Assembly: GCA_036435485.1 (NCBI GenBank)
Contig: CM071600.1
Location: 63,733,546-63,797,545 of the forward strand
Direction: 5' to 3'
Source of the DNA: Saposhnikovia divaricata
Lineage: Eukaryota; Streptophyta; Magnoliopsida; Apiales; Apiaceae
Length of the DNA: 64,000 nucleotides
Part shown: in pieces, positions 20,001 through 28,431 of the stretch
How positions within the stretch are numbered: the first letter of the stretch is position 1
How the letters are laid out: each line of letters opens with the position of its first letter
Made by a program: the position numbers and the translations under genes
The notes under the pieces: model-generated
The model's input: only the letters and a program-made list of their open reading frames with translations
What the model was told of the DNA's origin: nothing
Databases searched by the model: none

Positions 20001-21806
20001 GCTTTGAAGTGCTTCAACCGTCAATTGTGGTGGAACAGACCCTGATCCTGAAGCACTGTCATGTTGCACAGGCTTCAGCCATTGAGACATAAAGTTAGAG
20101 CTAGAGCTAGGCTTGCTAGGCTCCTCAGTTACAGATGCAACTTCTGCAACCGGATGAACAGACTCTACTACTGCTGTCTCCACAGAAGTGGGATGAGTTA
20201 CAACAGTAGTTGACACAGGCACAGAGTCTCTAGTAAGAACTAGTGAATCCTCTGTGTTTGTGATGGTGTCATTAGGATATGCCCCAGCATGCATTCCCTG
20301 ACCATCCAAATGTGGTATCTGGGTGGTGAGCAAGGTGTCATGCACCAAGTCACTTGAATTCATTGGCTCATCAAAGGAAAAGAATTCTTGATGATCAATG
20401 CCTTGCTCCTCAATTGCTTGAGTTGCAGGCTTCAAAGAGATATGAGTGGTAGATTCTGAAAGAGAAGTGTGTTGTAGACAAGATTTTGGCAACTCCCCCT
20501 GAGAAATAGAGGGAGTTTCAGTTATGATGTGCTCTCCACTCAGTGTTGTGCCAGCCTTATCACTCCCTTGTGCTGACTCTTTACAGATAGGTGCATTGGG
20601 GAGGATGCTTGATTCCATAGATGCATCCTGTTGAGAGGATACATCTAGTGAGCTGTGTGCCCCTGATTTTACAACTTCAGCCATTTGAGTGACTGAAGAG
20701 GTGGTTTTAGACTTCTTCTTCTTCTTTAGGCTTATGATAGGTGACTCAGGTGTCTCACTTTCTAACCCTAGTTCTACAGCCAAGGCTGCTTCAGTTAAGA
20801 TTTCTAAAGGTTCAGAAGCAGCTTGTTTTCTCTTCTTTTTACTAACATCACCCTTTTGAGAGGATGATGCAGTTGGCTCTTTGCTGGATAGAGTGTTTGG
20901 CTGAGGGGGTTGGTTAGCAGGCCTTGGGTTAGCACTTTGTTCTCCTTGCTTAGGCTGTGCTAACTGTGATTTTGAATCAAATATTGGCATATTGTGGGGG
21001 TAAGACCTAAACAAACCCTCCATGTGGGGAGTTATGCTAAGTCTTACATCCACATCATTCCTAGTCTCCAAATTACCAAAAATGAGTTTGGTCATGGACT
21101 TAGGATAGCCTATTTTACTCTTATCTACTCCAGGCAATTCAATCAATGAAGCATTTTTAAAGTTAAGCACTGATTGAATAAAGCGAGGAAAGAAAATTTC
21201 ATTACCTCTCTTGGCTGTGGTCTGACCAAGTCTCCCATAGAGTTCCTGTAGGATGAGAAGTCCAACATCTATCTTTCTCCCATGAGCCAAGGCATAGGCA
21301 AGCTGCTGCACGGGTGTACTAATCTGATCAAAGCTTGATTTCCGTGCAGTGAATACTTGAAGGAGTGTAGCAAATACAAAGCTCCATTCTTTCCTCAAGA
21401 ACTTCCTATTCAACTTTCCCAGCTTGATAGTATCAGAGTAGTTGATGAAGTCAAAGAATTCTTCCAATTCATCATTGGAGGCCAGAGCATCATACGTCTC
21501 TTGCTGCATATCCAAGGCTTGATTCATGTCTGCAGTGGTGATAGTGATATCCTCTCCTTGAATCTTGCAGTGAACAATATAAGAGGTGATAGCATTCTCA
21601 AGAGCGATGACCTCCACAGTAGCAGTCCTCCAGAATTGTTCCAATAGATCTATGTACAGAGTTGGGTTGGCTGAGAGCGCACTCTTGATGTATGATTCAG
21701 ACAACCACCGAACAAAGCACTTGAAATTGGCATTCGGTGCTTCCACATCACTGGAGATTGCGATGAAATTAGTTTGGGATGGTATGGTGAGTTGAGTGTT
21801 TGCCAT
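17019..21806 (-). CDS. E2 third ORF (env-position protein, 1595 aa)
   Basis: Counterpart of the E1 third ORF and of unknown function. Residues 1-270 form the shared N-terminal domain (EQFWRTATV at 56-64, KEWS at 139-142, then a helical stretch with LLILQELYGRLG). A Ser/Pro/Thr-rich linker with a KKKKKSKTTSS patch follows, then a long helical or coiled-coil region (about 780-880). Next is a very basic/acidic mixed-charge segment (about 1200-1260) and a C-terminal region with a second coiled coil (EREREIERLESEAEKLRKK). There is no signal peptide or membrane segment, so an envelope role is unsupported. The ATG at 21806 lies about 124 nt after a TATA-rich run. Both families thus place this ORF behind an internal promoter-like sequence. 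Confidence 0.85.
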   Translation of the reverse strand: MANTQLTIPSQTNFIAISSDVEAPNANFKCFVRWLSESYIKSALSANPTLYIDLLEQFWRTATVEVIALENAITSYIVHCKIQGEDITITTADMNQALDMQQETYDALASNDELEEFFDFINYSDTIKLGKLNRKFLRKEWSFVFATLLQVFTARKSSFDQISTPVQQLAYALAHGRKIDVGLLILQELYGRLGQTTAKRGNEIFFPRFIQSVLNFKNASLIELPGVDKSKIGYPKSMTKLIFGNLETRNDVDVRLSITPHMEGLFRSYPHNMPIFDSKSQLAQPKQGEQSANPRPANQPPQPNTLSSKEPTASSSQKGDVSKKKRKQAASEPLEILTEAALAVELGLESETPESPIISLKKKKKSKTTSSVTQMAEVVKSGAHSSLDVSSQQDASMESSILPNAPICKESAQGSDKAGTTLSGEHIITETPSISQGELPKSCLQHTSLSESTTHISLKPATQAIEEQGIDHQEFFSFDEPMNSSDLVHDTLLTTQIPHLDGQGMHAGAYPNDTITNTEDSLVLTRDSVPVSTTVVTHPTSVETAVVESVHPVAEVASVTEEPSKPSSSSNFMSQWLKPVQHDSASGSGSVPPQLTVEALQSLVVDQIPEFTKIAQHLLTANMPNPDYEAILLCHKEDVELQKEKIIDETERDGNIDAWLQGTNSIPLSEGLQYLREEYITSLGSNAKSLNPTDVFEAVNDSYKGILKAAHYLGKGLKTEINEVCSATTKEVHEIKRTFDAKFPQLETVLKDIRTCNATCTRMDNGLAILKDAVTGLGHKFQSLSDQTTDANAMLRTLFANQYGDKLVTEVPVHEMSRFEVQRLKDQSLSGFKANELFIKVDTLEKEVVSLHKSNAHLTDTVTTLTEQLNTQATTTADVLLHQQSMLSAMMKHMGLPLPDESSTPKVPPTAPVSVNKPKGEKRISKNSNPKGERPLEKGIKITEGGHQRTLKSTTHVPGKGKDKVDEPPKPPTSLPVVTLPTVHITTTDGQRQSITTTVVAGSMPSDKPQISISKSAKPVEVKVVTEAKLQEIANSNVYHDDAFLEFLKVSREQAGDALLYHESLKSQIDCLTVVPRRLNDLWLKEILMVGKNKIWHLTINTLQSLKHSEVNVLLGLIEKGNENNKSLHDDLRNGQPSRLPEVFTDPRTIIYQAGTRIEDIKQLVIPKHLTPQNKNLIIAIIEKLIKKKGSRTAEELEAISYLRSYIVTGIVSETAKFNPSKDQDKDEDKSDGRRSHHRSNKGDEDKKKKKDDEKRKNDDDQGKGSERKSGRQQASGIADSNLTTTQDSKSRVNAASSDLSKFASMASATVLPPQEEKKIQVKKPSVCFKKQTANGILQWSTNKGHILLPSNHVKRIKFKQAARKSKPTISKTLTIYPGLKLQPLDEDYDVDQLQFLQAQRIYHVAIVDNCLEIKYSDGREEKFKQGGCQHWGKLYDIERIIALLSSEDKVERVWKLELIDFVKMKRDHEEKVRKGCFEKWLAREREIERLESEAEKLRKKGLCRVQFNPYMVKYRRRNGNQVNIRMNLLNHYPANILEPVLEDFKDSILLEELDAMAEIIKAMDENTRKEKERREKEYDEFQAKAMERESKDNG

Positions 21807-22647
21807 TTGGGTAGAGAAGAAAAGAGAATTAGGATTGAAGAAGAAATTCGCAGTTAGGGTTTTTCAGAGGTTTCAGGAGTTGAGATGCTTGAGAAATCGA
21901 ACGAAATGAATTGAATAGTTGTGAAGTTGTATATATATATATGAATGTCTTGAGTTGTCGATAGATAAGTGTTCTGTAGCGACAAGTCATTCGAGAAGTA
22001 TGAAACAACTATTCGAGAAGTCAAGAAAGGCTTATTCGATATCTCAGGCAGTTTTTAACTCACAGCTGGCAGTGATTTAACTCAGAAAATAATTCAAAGT
22101 TAAGTAAAATATATTTTTATGAGTGAAATGAAGGTTTGAATATAAATCCAAAAAGCGATTAAGTGTCAGCGAAAAATCAGCCTTTTCAAATGATTCGATA
22201 ACTCAAATGCAGCATTCGAGAACTCTATCATTAGAGAACTAAAATACTCTATTCGAGAACTCAAAGTGTGCTATTCGATTTCTCTAAAAGACACTATTCG
22301 AGAACTCAAGAGGGTTCTAGATAGGCCTATTCGAGAACTCGAGCCAAGACATAACAATGAACCATTCGAGAAGTCTGACTTATCGAACTGTATTTTTCAC
22401 TCATAAAATTCAATTTCCACTATCCTTTAAAATTTACTAGAAATATTCATTGACGAATATTCTACCAAATTAAATAGTGGTTTACTCAAAATTTTTACAG
22501 AAATTTCAAGCTACATATGTATGATTTTCAACATGTGCAGCATTGGAATATTTATACATCATACTCCAGCCAATACTTACTTCAGAAATATTAGGCATTT
22601 GATAAAGTAAGTATTTACTGCTGCAACAATCTAGTTGATATATTCAC
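21807..22647 (-). promoter_or_regulatory. Pol-ORF3 spacer of E2: motif array plus internal promoter
   Basis: No ORF. A TATATATATATA run at 21930-21942 (minus strand) lies 124 nt before the ORF3 ATG, followed by a CT-rich leader. Upstream, at about 21985-22390, TTCGAGAA(C/G)T and TTCGATATC words recur about ten times. They are on the strand opposite to that used in the LTR, relative to element sense. The layout copies that of E1 (array, then TATA, then about 110-125 nt, then ATG). Confidence 0.65.
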
Positions 22648-25600
22648 TTAGCCAGAATTCGAAGAATTCAGCATTCCAATCTCACTGACCAGCCTAGTGA
22701 AGGTGGCTTCATCTAATGGCTTAGTGAATATGTCAGCTAGTTGTTTATCTGTAGAGACATAATGCAACTCAATGGTTCCATTAGTTGCATGTTCTCTAAT
22801 GAAATGATATCTGATGTCAATGTGCTTTGTCCTAGAATGATTGACAGGATTGGCAACTATAGAGATTGCACTTGTGTTGTCACACATGATAGGAATTCTT
22901 TCCAACACAAGTCCATAATCTCTAAGTTGGTTTCTAATCCAAAGCACTTGAGCACAACAACTTCCAGCAGCTATGTATTCAGCTTCAGCTGTGGAAGTTG
23001 ACACAGATTGTTGTTTCTTGCTGTACCAAGAGACTAACCTTTGTCCAAGAAACTGGCAGCTACCTGATGTGCTTTTCCTATCCACTCTGCATCCAGCATA
23101 ATCAGCATCAGAATAACCAACCAGATTGAACCCTGTGTCCTTAGGATACCATAACCCCAAGTTTGGTGTGCCTTTCAGATATTTGAAGATCCTTTTTATT
23201 GCTATCATGTGTGATTCCTTTGGGTTTGATTGAAACCTTGCACATAAGCATGTAGCAAACATGATATCTGGCCTACTAGCAGTGAGGTAGAGTAGAGAAC
23301 CAACCATGCCTCTGTAGATTGAGATATTTACCTTTTTGCCCTTAGCGTCATCATCTAACTTGGTGGCAGTGGCCATGGGTGTCTTCGCAGGTGAACATTC
23401 TTCCAAATCAAATTTCTTCAGTAAATCTTTAATGTATTTGGTTTGACTTATAAAAATGCCATCCTTCCTTTGACTAACTTGCAGTCCAAGAAAGAATGTT
23501 AATTCTCCCATCATACTCATCTCATATCTGCTTTGCATGAGCTTACAGAATTTTTCACACAGCTTCTCATTTGTAGAGCCAAATATGATATCATCCACAT
23601 AGATTTGAACTAGGATAATATCATCACCATGTTTCTTGTAGAACAGTGTCTTGTCCAGTGTGCCTCTAGTGAATTGATTCTCCAGTAGAAATTGTGATAG
23701 TGTGTCATACCATGCCCTAGGAGCTTGCTTGAGTCCATACAATGCTTTAAGTAATCTGTAGACAAAGTGGGGGAACTGTGGATCCTCAAAGCCAGGTGGT
23801 TGTTGCACATATAGTTCTTCTTCCAACTCCCCATTCAGGAATGCACTCTTGACATCCATTTGATAGACCTTGAAATTAGAATGTGCAGCAAATGCCAAGA
23901 AAATTCTGATGGCTTCTAGTCTAGCAACAGGGGCAAAGGTCTCATCATAGTCAATACCTTCCTGTTGAGAGTATCCTTTTGCAACCAACCTTGCTTTGTT
24001 TCTTATGACTACACCATTTTCATCCATCTTATTCCTTAGAACCCATTTAGTTCCAACAACGGTTCTATCCTTTGGTGCAGGCACTAGTTCCCATACTTTG
24101 CTCCTTTCAAATTGATTTAGCTCCTCTTGCATAGCAATTATCCAGTCAGGATCCAACAATGCATCATCAAGTTTCTTAGGCTCAACTTGGGATAGAAAGC
24201 AGCCATAGAGACATTCATTTATAGTTGCTCTCCTTGTCCTTACTCCTGCATTTGGATTTCCAATTATCTGATCTGCAGTGTGTGATCTATCCCATTTCCT
24301 TGTATATTCAGATTGATTTCTCATTCTTGATGTTGCTTCATCATTTAGATCATGATCATCTACATTTCCTCCCCCTGTGAAGTTGTCACTCCTCACAGGT
24401 GTATCTTGGATGCTTGTTTCTTCATTGTTGGTTGACACAGGTTCTTCATTCACTTGAGTTTGTTGGATTATGAGTTCAGATTCATTTTCAATCTCCTCAT
24501 CAGAATCATCTAGATTGTCAAACTTCAAGGGATCTTTATCTTCATCATTGGCTTCTTCTAATCCAGGTAGTTTGCTGTCATCAAATGTTACATCTGTGCT
24601 CTCCATTACTTTCTTTTGACAAATGACATAAACTTTGTATGCAATTCTTTCCATAGAATAGCCAAGAAAGATTCCTTCAAATGCCTTCGCATCAAACTTT
24701 CCAACATATTCTGAATTATCTTTTAGCACAAAGCACTTGCTTCCAAAAGTATGAGCATACTTTAGAGTAGGCTTCCTTCCAGTCATCAAGTTGTAAGGTG
24801 TCTTTCCAGTGTTTTTGTTGATGAGGGTTCTGTTTTGGATGTAGCATGCAGTGCTCACAGCCTCAGCCCAAAAACATGTAGGCATCTTTGCATCAAGTAG
24901 CATTGTTCTAGCAGCCTCTATCAGAGTCCTATTCTTTCTCTCAACAACTCCATTTTGTTGTGGGGTCCTTGGAGCTGAGAATTGTTGAGAAATACCATTT
25001 TCTTTGCAGAATGCTCCAAGCATGGCATTTCTGAATTCTGTCCCATTATCACTTCTTAATGCAATCACACTTGCATTTATGGCCTTTGCTTCTTTGTCAA
25101 CTTTCTTTATGTGCTCAATGATTACTTGTGGAGCCTCATCCTTTGATGCCAGAAATTCTACCCATGTATACCTTGTAAAATCATCAACCATCACTAGAGC
25201 ATACTTCTTCCTTCCTAGTGACATAATATTGACAGGCCCAAACAAATCCATATGAATCAGTTGCAGGGGCTTGGTTATAGATGTCACTGTTTTTGACTTG
25301 TGGCTTGATCTTTTCATTTTTCCCTTTTGACACGCCTCACACACTCCTTCTTGACAGAATTCAAGTGTGGGCATGCCTCTCACTAACTCCCTTTTGACTA
25401 GGGAATTAATGGCTTTGAAGTTCAGGTGTGATAGCTTCTTGTGCCACAGCCAACTGTCTTCATTTGATGCTTTTGAGTAGAAGCAACAAATTGTGTCCTT
25501 GCTTGCAGAGTCCATATTGGCTACAAACAGGCTTCCTTTCCTTACTCCAGACAGAGCAAAATCACCAGTCTTCTTGTGGGTGATCAAACATTCATCTTTG

Positions 25601-25908
25601 TCAAAGTTCACTTTGAAGCCTCTGTCAGTGAATTGACCAACACTCAGTAGATTATGCTTGAGCCCCTTGACCAGTGCTACATTCTCAATGATGACATTTC
25701 CAATTTCCAACTTGCCATATCCCAGTGTGTTGCCAATGCTGTCATCTCCAAAAGCAACCATTGGGCCAGCCTTTTCCTCATACTGTGATAGCAGGGCCAT
25801 ATCACCAGTCATATGATTTGAGCATCCACTGTCCAAAATCCACATGACCTTCTTTTTACTTTCTTTGCCCTGCAAACACAAAAGTATTACTTCTCCTTTG
25901 GTACCCAA
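22648..25908 (-). CDS. pol: E2 copia pol polyprotein (about 1086 aa)
   Basis: Protease, integrase, reverse transcriptase and RNase H of E2. Reading from the 5' side: protease DSGCSNHMTGD (about residues 26-36), HKKLSH and CEACQKGK zinc region, integrase core with HMDLFGP, SDNGTEF and VVERKNR, RVT_2 with QMDVKSAFLNGELEEE and YVDD (around 23600), and RNase H with SDADYAG, AEAEY and CDNTSA. The frame is intact. The start at 25908 is only the first TTG in the open frame, not a proven initiation site. Pol overlaps the end of gag by 22 nt in the -1 frame, so it is made by frameshift or from a spliced RNA. CLQGKES at the junction follows a splice-acceptor-like TTTGCAG. Confidence 0.95.
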   Translation of the reverse strand: MGTKGEVILLCLQGKESKKKVMWILDSGCSNHMTGDMALLSQYEEKAGPMVAFGDDSIGNTLGYGKLEIGNVIIENVALVKGLKHNLLSVGQFTDRGFKVNFDKDECLITHKKTGDFALSGVRKGSLFVANMDSASKDTICCFYSKASNEDSWLWHKKLSHLNFKAINSLVKRELVRGMPTLEFCQEGVCEACQKGKMKRSSHKSKTVTSITKPLQLIHMDLFGPVNIMSLGRKKYALVMVDDFTRYTWVEFLASKDEAPQVIIEHIKKVDKEAKAINASVIALRSDNGTEFRNAMLGAFCKENGISQQFSAPRTPQQNGVVERKNRTLIEAARTMLLDAKMPTCFWAEAVSTACYIQNRTLINKNTGKTPYNLMTGRKPTLKYAHTFGSKCFVLKDNSEYVGKFDAKAFEGIFLGYSMERIAYKVYVICQKKVMESTDVTFDDSKLPGLEEANDEDKDPLKFDNLDDSDEEIENESELIIQQTQVNEEPVSTNNEETSIQDTPVRSDNFTGGGNVDDHDLNDEATSRMRNQSEYTRKWDRSHTADQIIGNPNAGVRTRRATINECLYGCFLSQVEPKKLDDALLDPDWIIAMQEELNQFERSKVWELVPAPKDRTVVGTKWVLRNKMDENGVVIRNKARLVAKGYSQQEGIDYDETFAPVARLEAIRIFLAFAAHSNFKVYQMDVKSAFLNGELEEELYVQQPPGFEDPQFPHFVYRLLKALYGLKQAPRAWYDTLSQFLLENQFTRGTLDKTLFYKKHGDDIILVQIYVDDIIFGSTNEKLCEKFCKLMQSRYEMSMMGELTFFLGLQVSQRKDGIFISQTKYIKDLLKKFDLEECSPAKTPMATATKLDDDAKGKKVNISIYRGMVGSLLYLTASRPDIMFATCLCARFQSNPKESHMIAIKRIFKYLKGTPNLGLWYPKDTGFNLVGYSDADYAGCRVDRKSTSGSCQFLGQRLVSWYSKKQQSVSTSTAEAEYIAAGSCCAQVLWIRNQLRDYGLVLERIPIMCDNTSAISIVANPVNHSRTKHIDIRYHFIREHATNGTIELHYVSTDKQLADIFTKPLDEATFTRLVSEIGMLNSSNSG

Positions 25909-28388
25909 ACGAGTTTGGGTCCATGTGACTTAGTGACAGTTTTATCAAAATCAGCATGCTTATCAGTTTTCTTGATGTTGGTCTTCTTGTCACTGTTGGG
26001 AGTCTTAGAATCAGGGTTCTTAGACTTAGGTGACAGAGGTACCTTCCTAACTTTAGGAGGACTTGAAGACTTTGTCCTTGTGTAGTGTGTGTGAACATTA
26101 TGATTGATACAGCCCTCCATGAATTGTCTTCTCAAATTAAAACAACTAGTCATCACATTCATGTTACATGGCATACAATCAAGTTTATCACAGAAAGGAG
26201 AGTCTCTATGTCTTAAAGGCACAGAGCAATCATAGAATGGTTTAGCAACACTACCAGATGGTTTCTTGCAAGCATGAGTCAAATGATTAGAGCTAAAACA
26301 GTTTTGACAAACTTTCCTAGGGGCATTTGGCACATAAGCATAGTTGTTATCTTTGTTAATCCCTAATTTGCCATTCCTGTTTGGTCTCTTATTAGTCACT
26401 TTCTTCTTAGTCTCATAATTTCCAGCTGAAACAAAATTTACAGATTTCTCAAGTCTAGGTCTACCTCCTACTGGCTCCTTGGCTTTGGTTTTGACATTCT
26501 TACTCTCAGAGGATGCTTGTTGTTCATTTGATTGTGCCTCATCTTCATCCTCCAACATTTGCTTGATGAGTAAGGCATCCTCATCAATCTCAAGTGTTGG
26601 TGTTTTAAATATTGGATTCTCAGTCTTTTTCAAAACCTGAGGCACCTCCTCTTGAACAACAATGTCATCTTCAATGACTGCATAGCCTTTCCTCTGTTTA
26701 AGAGTGTCATAATCAAGTCCAATGGCAGCCTTAGGTCTAGCTAGATTTTTCTCATGATAAGACTGCAATAGACTAGAGGAATTCTTAAATGTCTTCAACT
26801 TAAATTCATTTTCAGCTAATTCATCCCTAAGAGCTTTCTCAACTTGACTAGCACATAGAACTTTATTCTTTAGATACTCAATCTCTTGTTTAAGATTTTC
26901 TATTTGCACAGTAGTTAGCTCTAGTTCCTCATTTCTCTTATTTAACAGTTCATTCCTAGTAGACAGTTTAGCAATCTCTTCATTAGCAGCAGTCATACTA
27001 GTATGAATGTTAAACATCTCAACGGATAGTTGTTCAACCAAAGATTTATATTCAGAAACAGACATGTCTATGGTAGTGAGAGATGGTACCTGTGAGTCTG
27101 ATGCAGATGGTTCTTCCTTGGAATTGGCCATCAAGGCATAGTTGCAGAATTCTTGTTCTTCCCCATCACTGTCAGAATCATCCCAACACTTCCCTTCAGC
27201 TATGTAAGTCTTACCTGGTGTCTGCTTCTTTAGAAGGGCCTCATACTTAGCTTCAAGCTCAAGAAACTCCTTATCCTTCTTTTTAGGCTTCTTGCATTCA
27301 CTGGCAAAATGCCCTAGGTCATTGCATCTATAACATCTTACAGATGACCTATCCACATAGCTGGTTTTGAATCTGTTCTTGTTTGTTTTCATAGGTGCCT
27401 TGCTCTTGTTGAATGAATGATTTTGAGGTCTAGGCTTGAAGGGCTGATTCCTCTTGAATCTGATGTTTGGGAATTTTCTAGCCATAAAAGCATATGATGT
27501 ATTTTCCATGCCATCCAGCTCTTCAAGAGTGTAGAACTCATCTTCTTCCTTGTCATCAGCAGGTTCAGTCACTACTTCCTCAGTTTCTTCATCATCTACT
27601 ATCTCTTCTATTCTCAGCTGACTTGCAGATGCTTCCAGGTCTTGAATAGATTTGTTGACAATCAAGGCACAGGATGTGTTTATCATTCTGCCTTGGTTAG
27701 CTTGGATAGCCCTCTTTTGAAGCAACTCAAGCTCGTGTGTCTTTAAAACCCCATAGAGCACATCATACGTGACTTTGTTCAAATCTCTTTCTCTTAGGGA
27801 TATGACCCTTTGCTCTAGATGGTTTGGTGACGATAGTAGAAACTTCATATTTAATTCCTTAGTGCTGTAAACCTTCCCATTCATTTGGAGCTCAGTCACC
27901 AGCTTGTGAAATCTTTCAAACATATCAGTGATACTTTCCTTGGACTGTGCCATGAACGCCTCATACTGTGTGACCAGTATCTGTTTCTTATTTTCTCTTA
28001 CCTCCTCTGTCCCTTCACATAACACCTCGATGTGATTCCACATGTCCTTGGCTGATTTGCATGATGCTATGTTGGCAAACATCGACATATCCATGGAGTC
28101 TATGATTAACAACATGAGGTGGCTGTCTAGGGCAATCTTTTCCTTCTCTGAGTCCGTCCATTTGGATGGCTCTTTTGGAACGTATGATCTAGGAATGACT
28201 ACTGCGCCCACTGTGGATTCAGCAACTTCTTGTTGTGGTATGAATGGACCATTCTTGAGAATGTCAGGGTAGAGAGGATTGGCAACTTTGATGAACAACA
28301 GCATTTTTATTTTCCAGAGGTTGTAATTCTCTTTGTCGAACTTAGGGACCTTTACCATACCTGTAGTCTTTGGTGTATTCGAACTCAT
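25887..28388 (-). CDS. gag: E2 gag protein (833 aa)
   Basis: Capsid/nucleocapsid protein that packages element RNA. Residues 1-250 form the UBN2/copia-type gag domain. A CCHC zinc knuckle, CYRCNDLGHFASEC, is at about 352-365. A long helical region (about 440-560) looks coiled-coil. A second CX2CX4HX4C knuckle, CQNCFSSNHLTHAC, lies at about 693-706, followed by a Cys-rich patch. ATG at 28388 lies about 43 nt after the 5' LTR. E3 gag has the same length with about ten residue differences. The second knuckle is unusual for a copia gag. Confidence 0.93.
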   Translation of the reverse strand: MSSNTPKTTGMVKVPKFDKENYNLWKIKMLLFIKVANPLYPDILKNGPFIPQQEVAESTVGAVVIPRSYVPKEPSKWTDSEKEKIALDSHLMLLIIDSMDMSMFANIASCKSAKDMWNHIEVLCEGTEEVRENKKQILVTQYEAFMAQSKESITDMFERFHKLVTELQMNGKVYSTKELNMKFLLSSPNHLEQRVISLRERDLNKVTYDVLYGVLKTHELELLQKRAIQANQGRMINTSCALIVNKSIQDLEASASQLRIEEIVDDEETEEVVTEPADDKEEDEFYTLEELDGMENTSYAFMARKFPNIRFKRNQPFKPRPQNHSFNKSKAPMKTNKNRFKTSYVDRSSVRCYRCNDLGHFASECKKPKKKDKEFLELEAKYEALLKKQTPGKTYIAEGKCWDDSDSDGEEQEFCNYALMANSKEEPSASDSQVPSLTTIDMSVSEYKSLVEQLSVEMFNIHTSMTAANEEIAKLSTRNELLNKRNEELELTTVQIENLKQEIEYLKNKVLCASQVEKALRDELAENEFKLKTFKNSSSLLQSYHEKNLARPKAAIGLDYDTLKQRKGYAVIEDDIVVQEEVPQVLKKTENPIFKTPTLEIDEDALLIKQMLEDEDEAQSNEQQASSESKNVKTKAKEPVGGRPRLEKSVNFVSAGNYETKKKVTNKRPNRNGKLGINKDNNYAYVPNAPRKVCQNCFSSNHLTHACKKPSGSVAKPFYDCSVPLRHRDSPFCDKLDCMPCNMNVMTSCFNLRRQFMEGCINHNVHTHYTRTKSSSPPKVRKVPLSPKSKNPDSKTPNSDKKTNIKKTDKHADFDKTVTKSHGPKLVWVPKEK

Positions 28389-28414
28389 GATCGTTTTCTG
28401 TTTAGATTAAACAG

Positions 28415-28430
28415 CCTGCTCTGATACCAC
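28415..28430 (-). other. Primer binding site of E2
   Basis: Minus strand GTGGTATCAGAGCAGG starts one base after the LTR. TGGTATCAGAGC is complementary to the 3' end of initiator tRNA-Met, the usual copia primer. Confidence 0.9.
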
Positions 28431-28431
28431 T

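Noticed and set aside
3918..21806. Third ORFs as retroviral envelope genes
   Set aside because: Position fits, but no signal peptide, no membrane anchor and strongly charged, coiled-coil-rich sequence.
26997..27030. One TCAACGGAT in the E2 gag (also in E3 near 61960)
   Set aside because: Single occurrence within a coding region of the other family; chance is enough.
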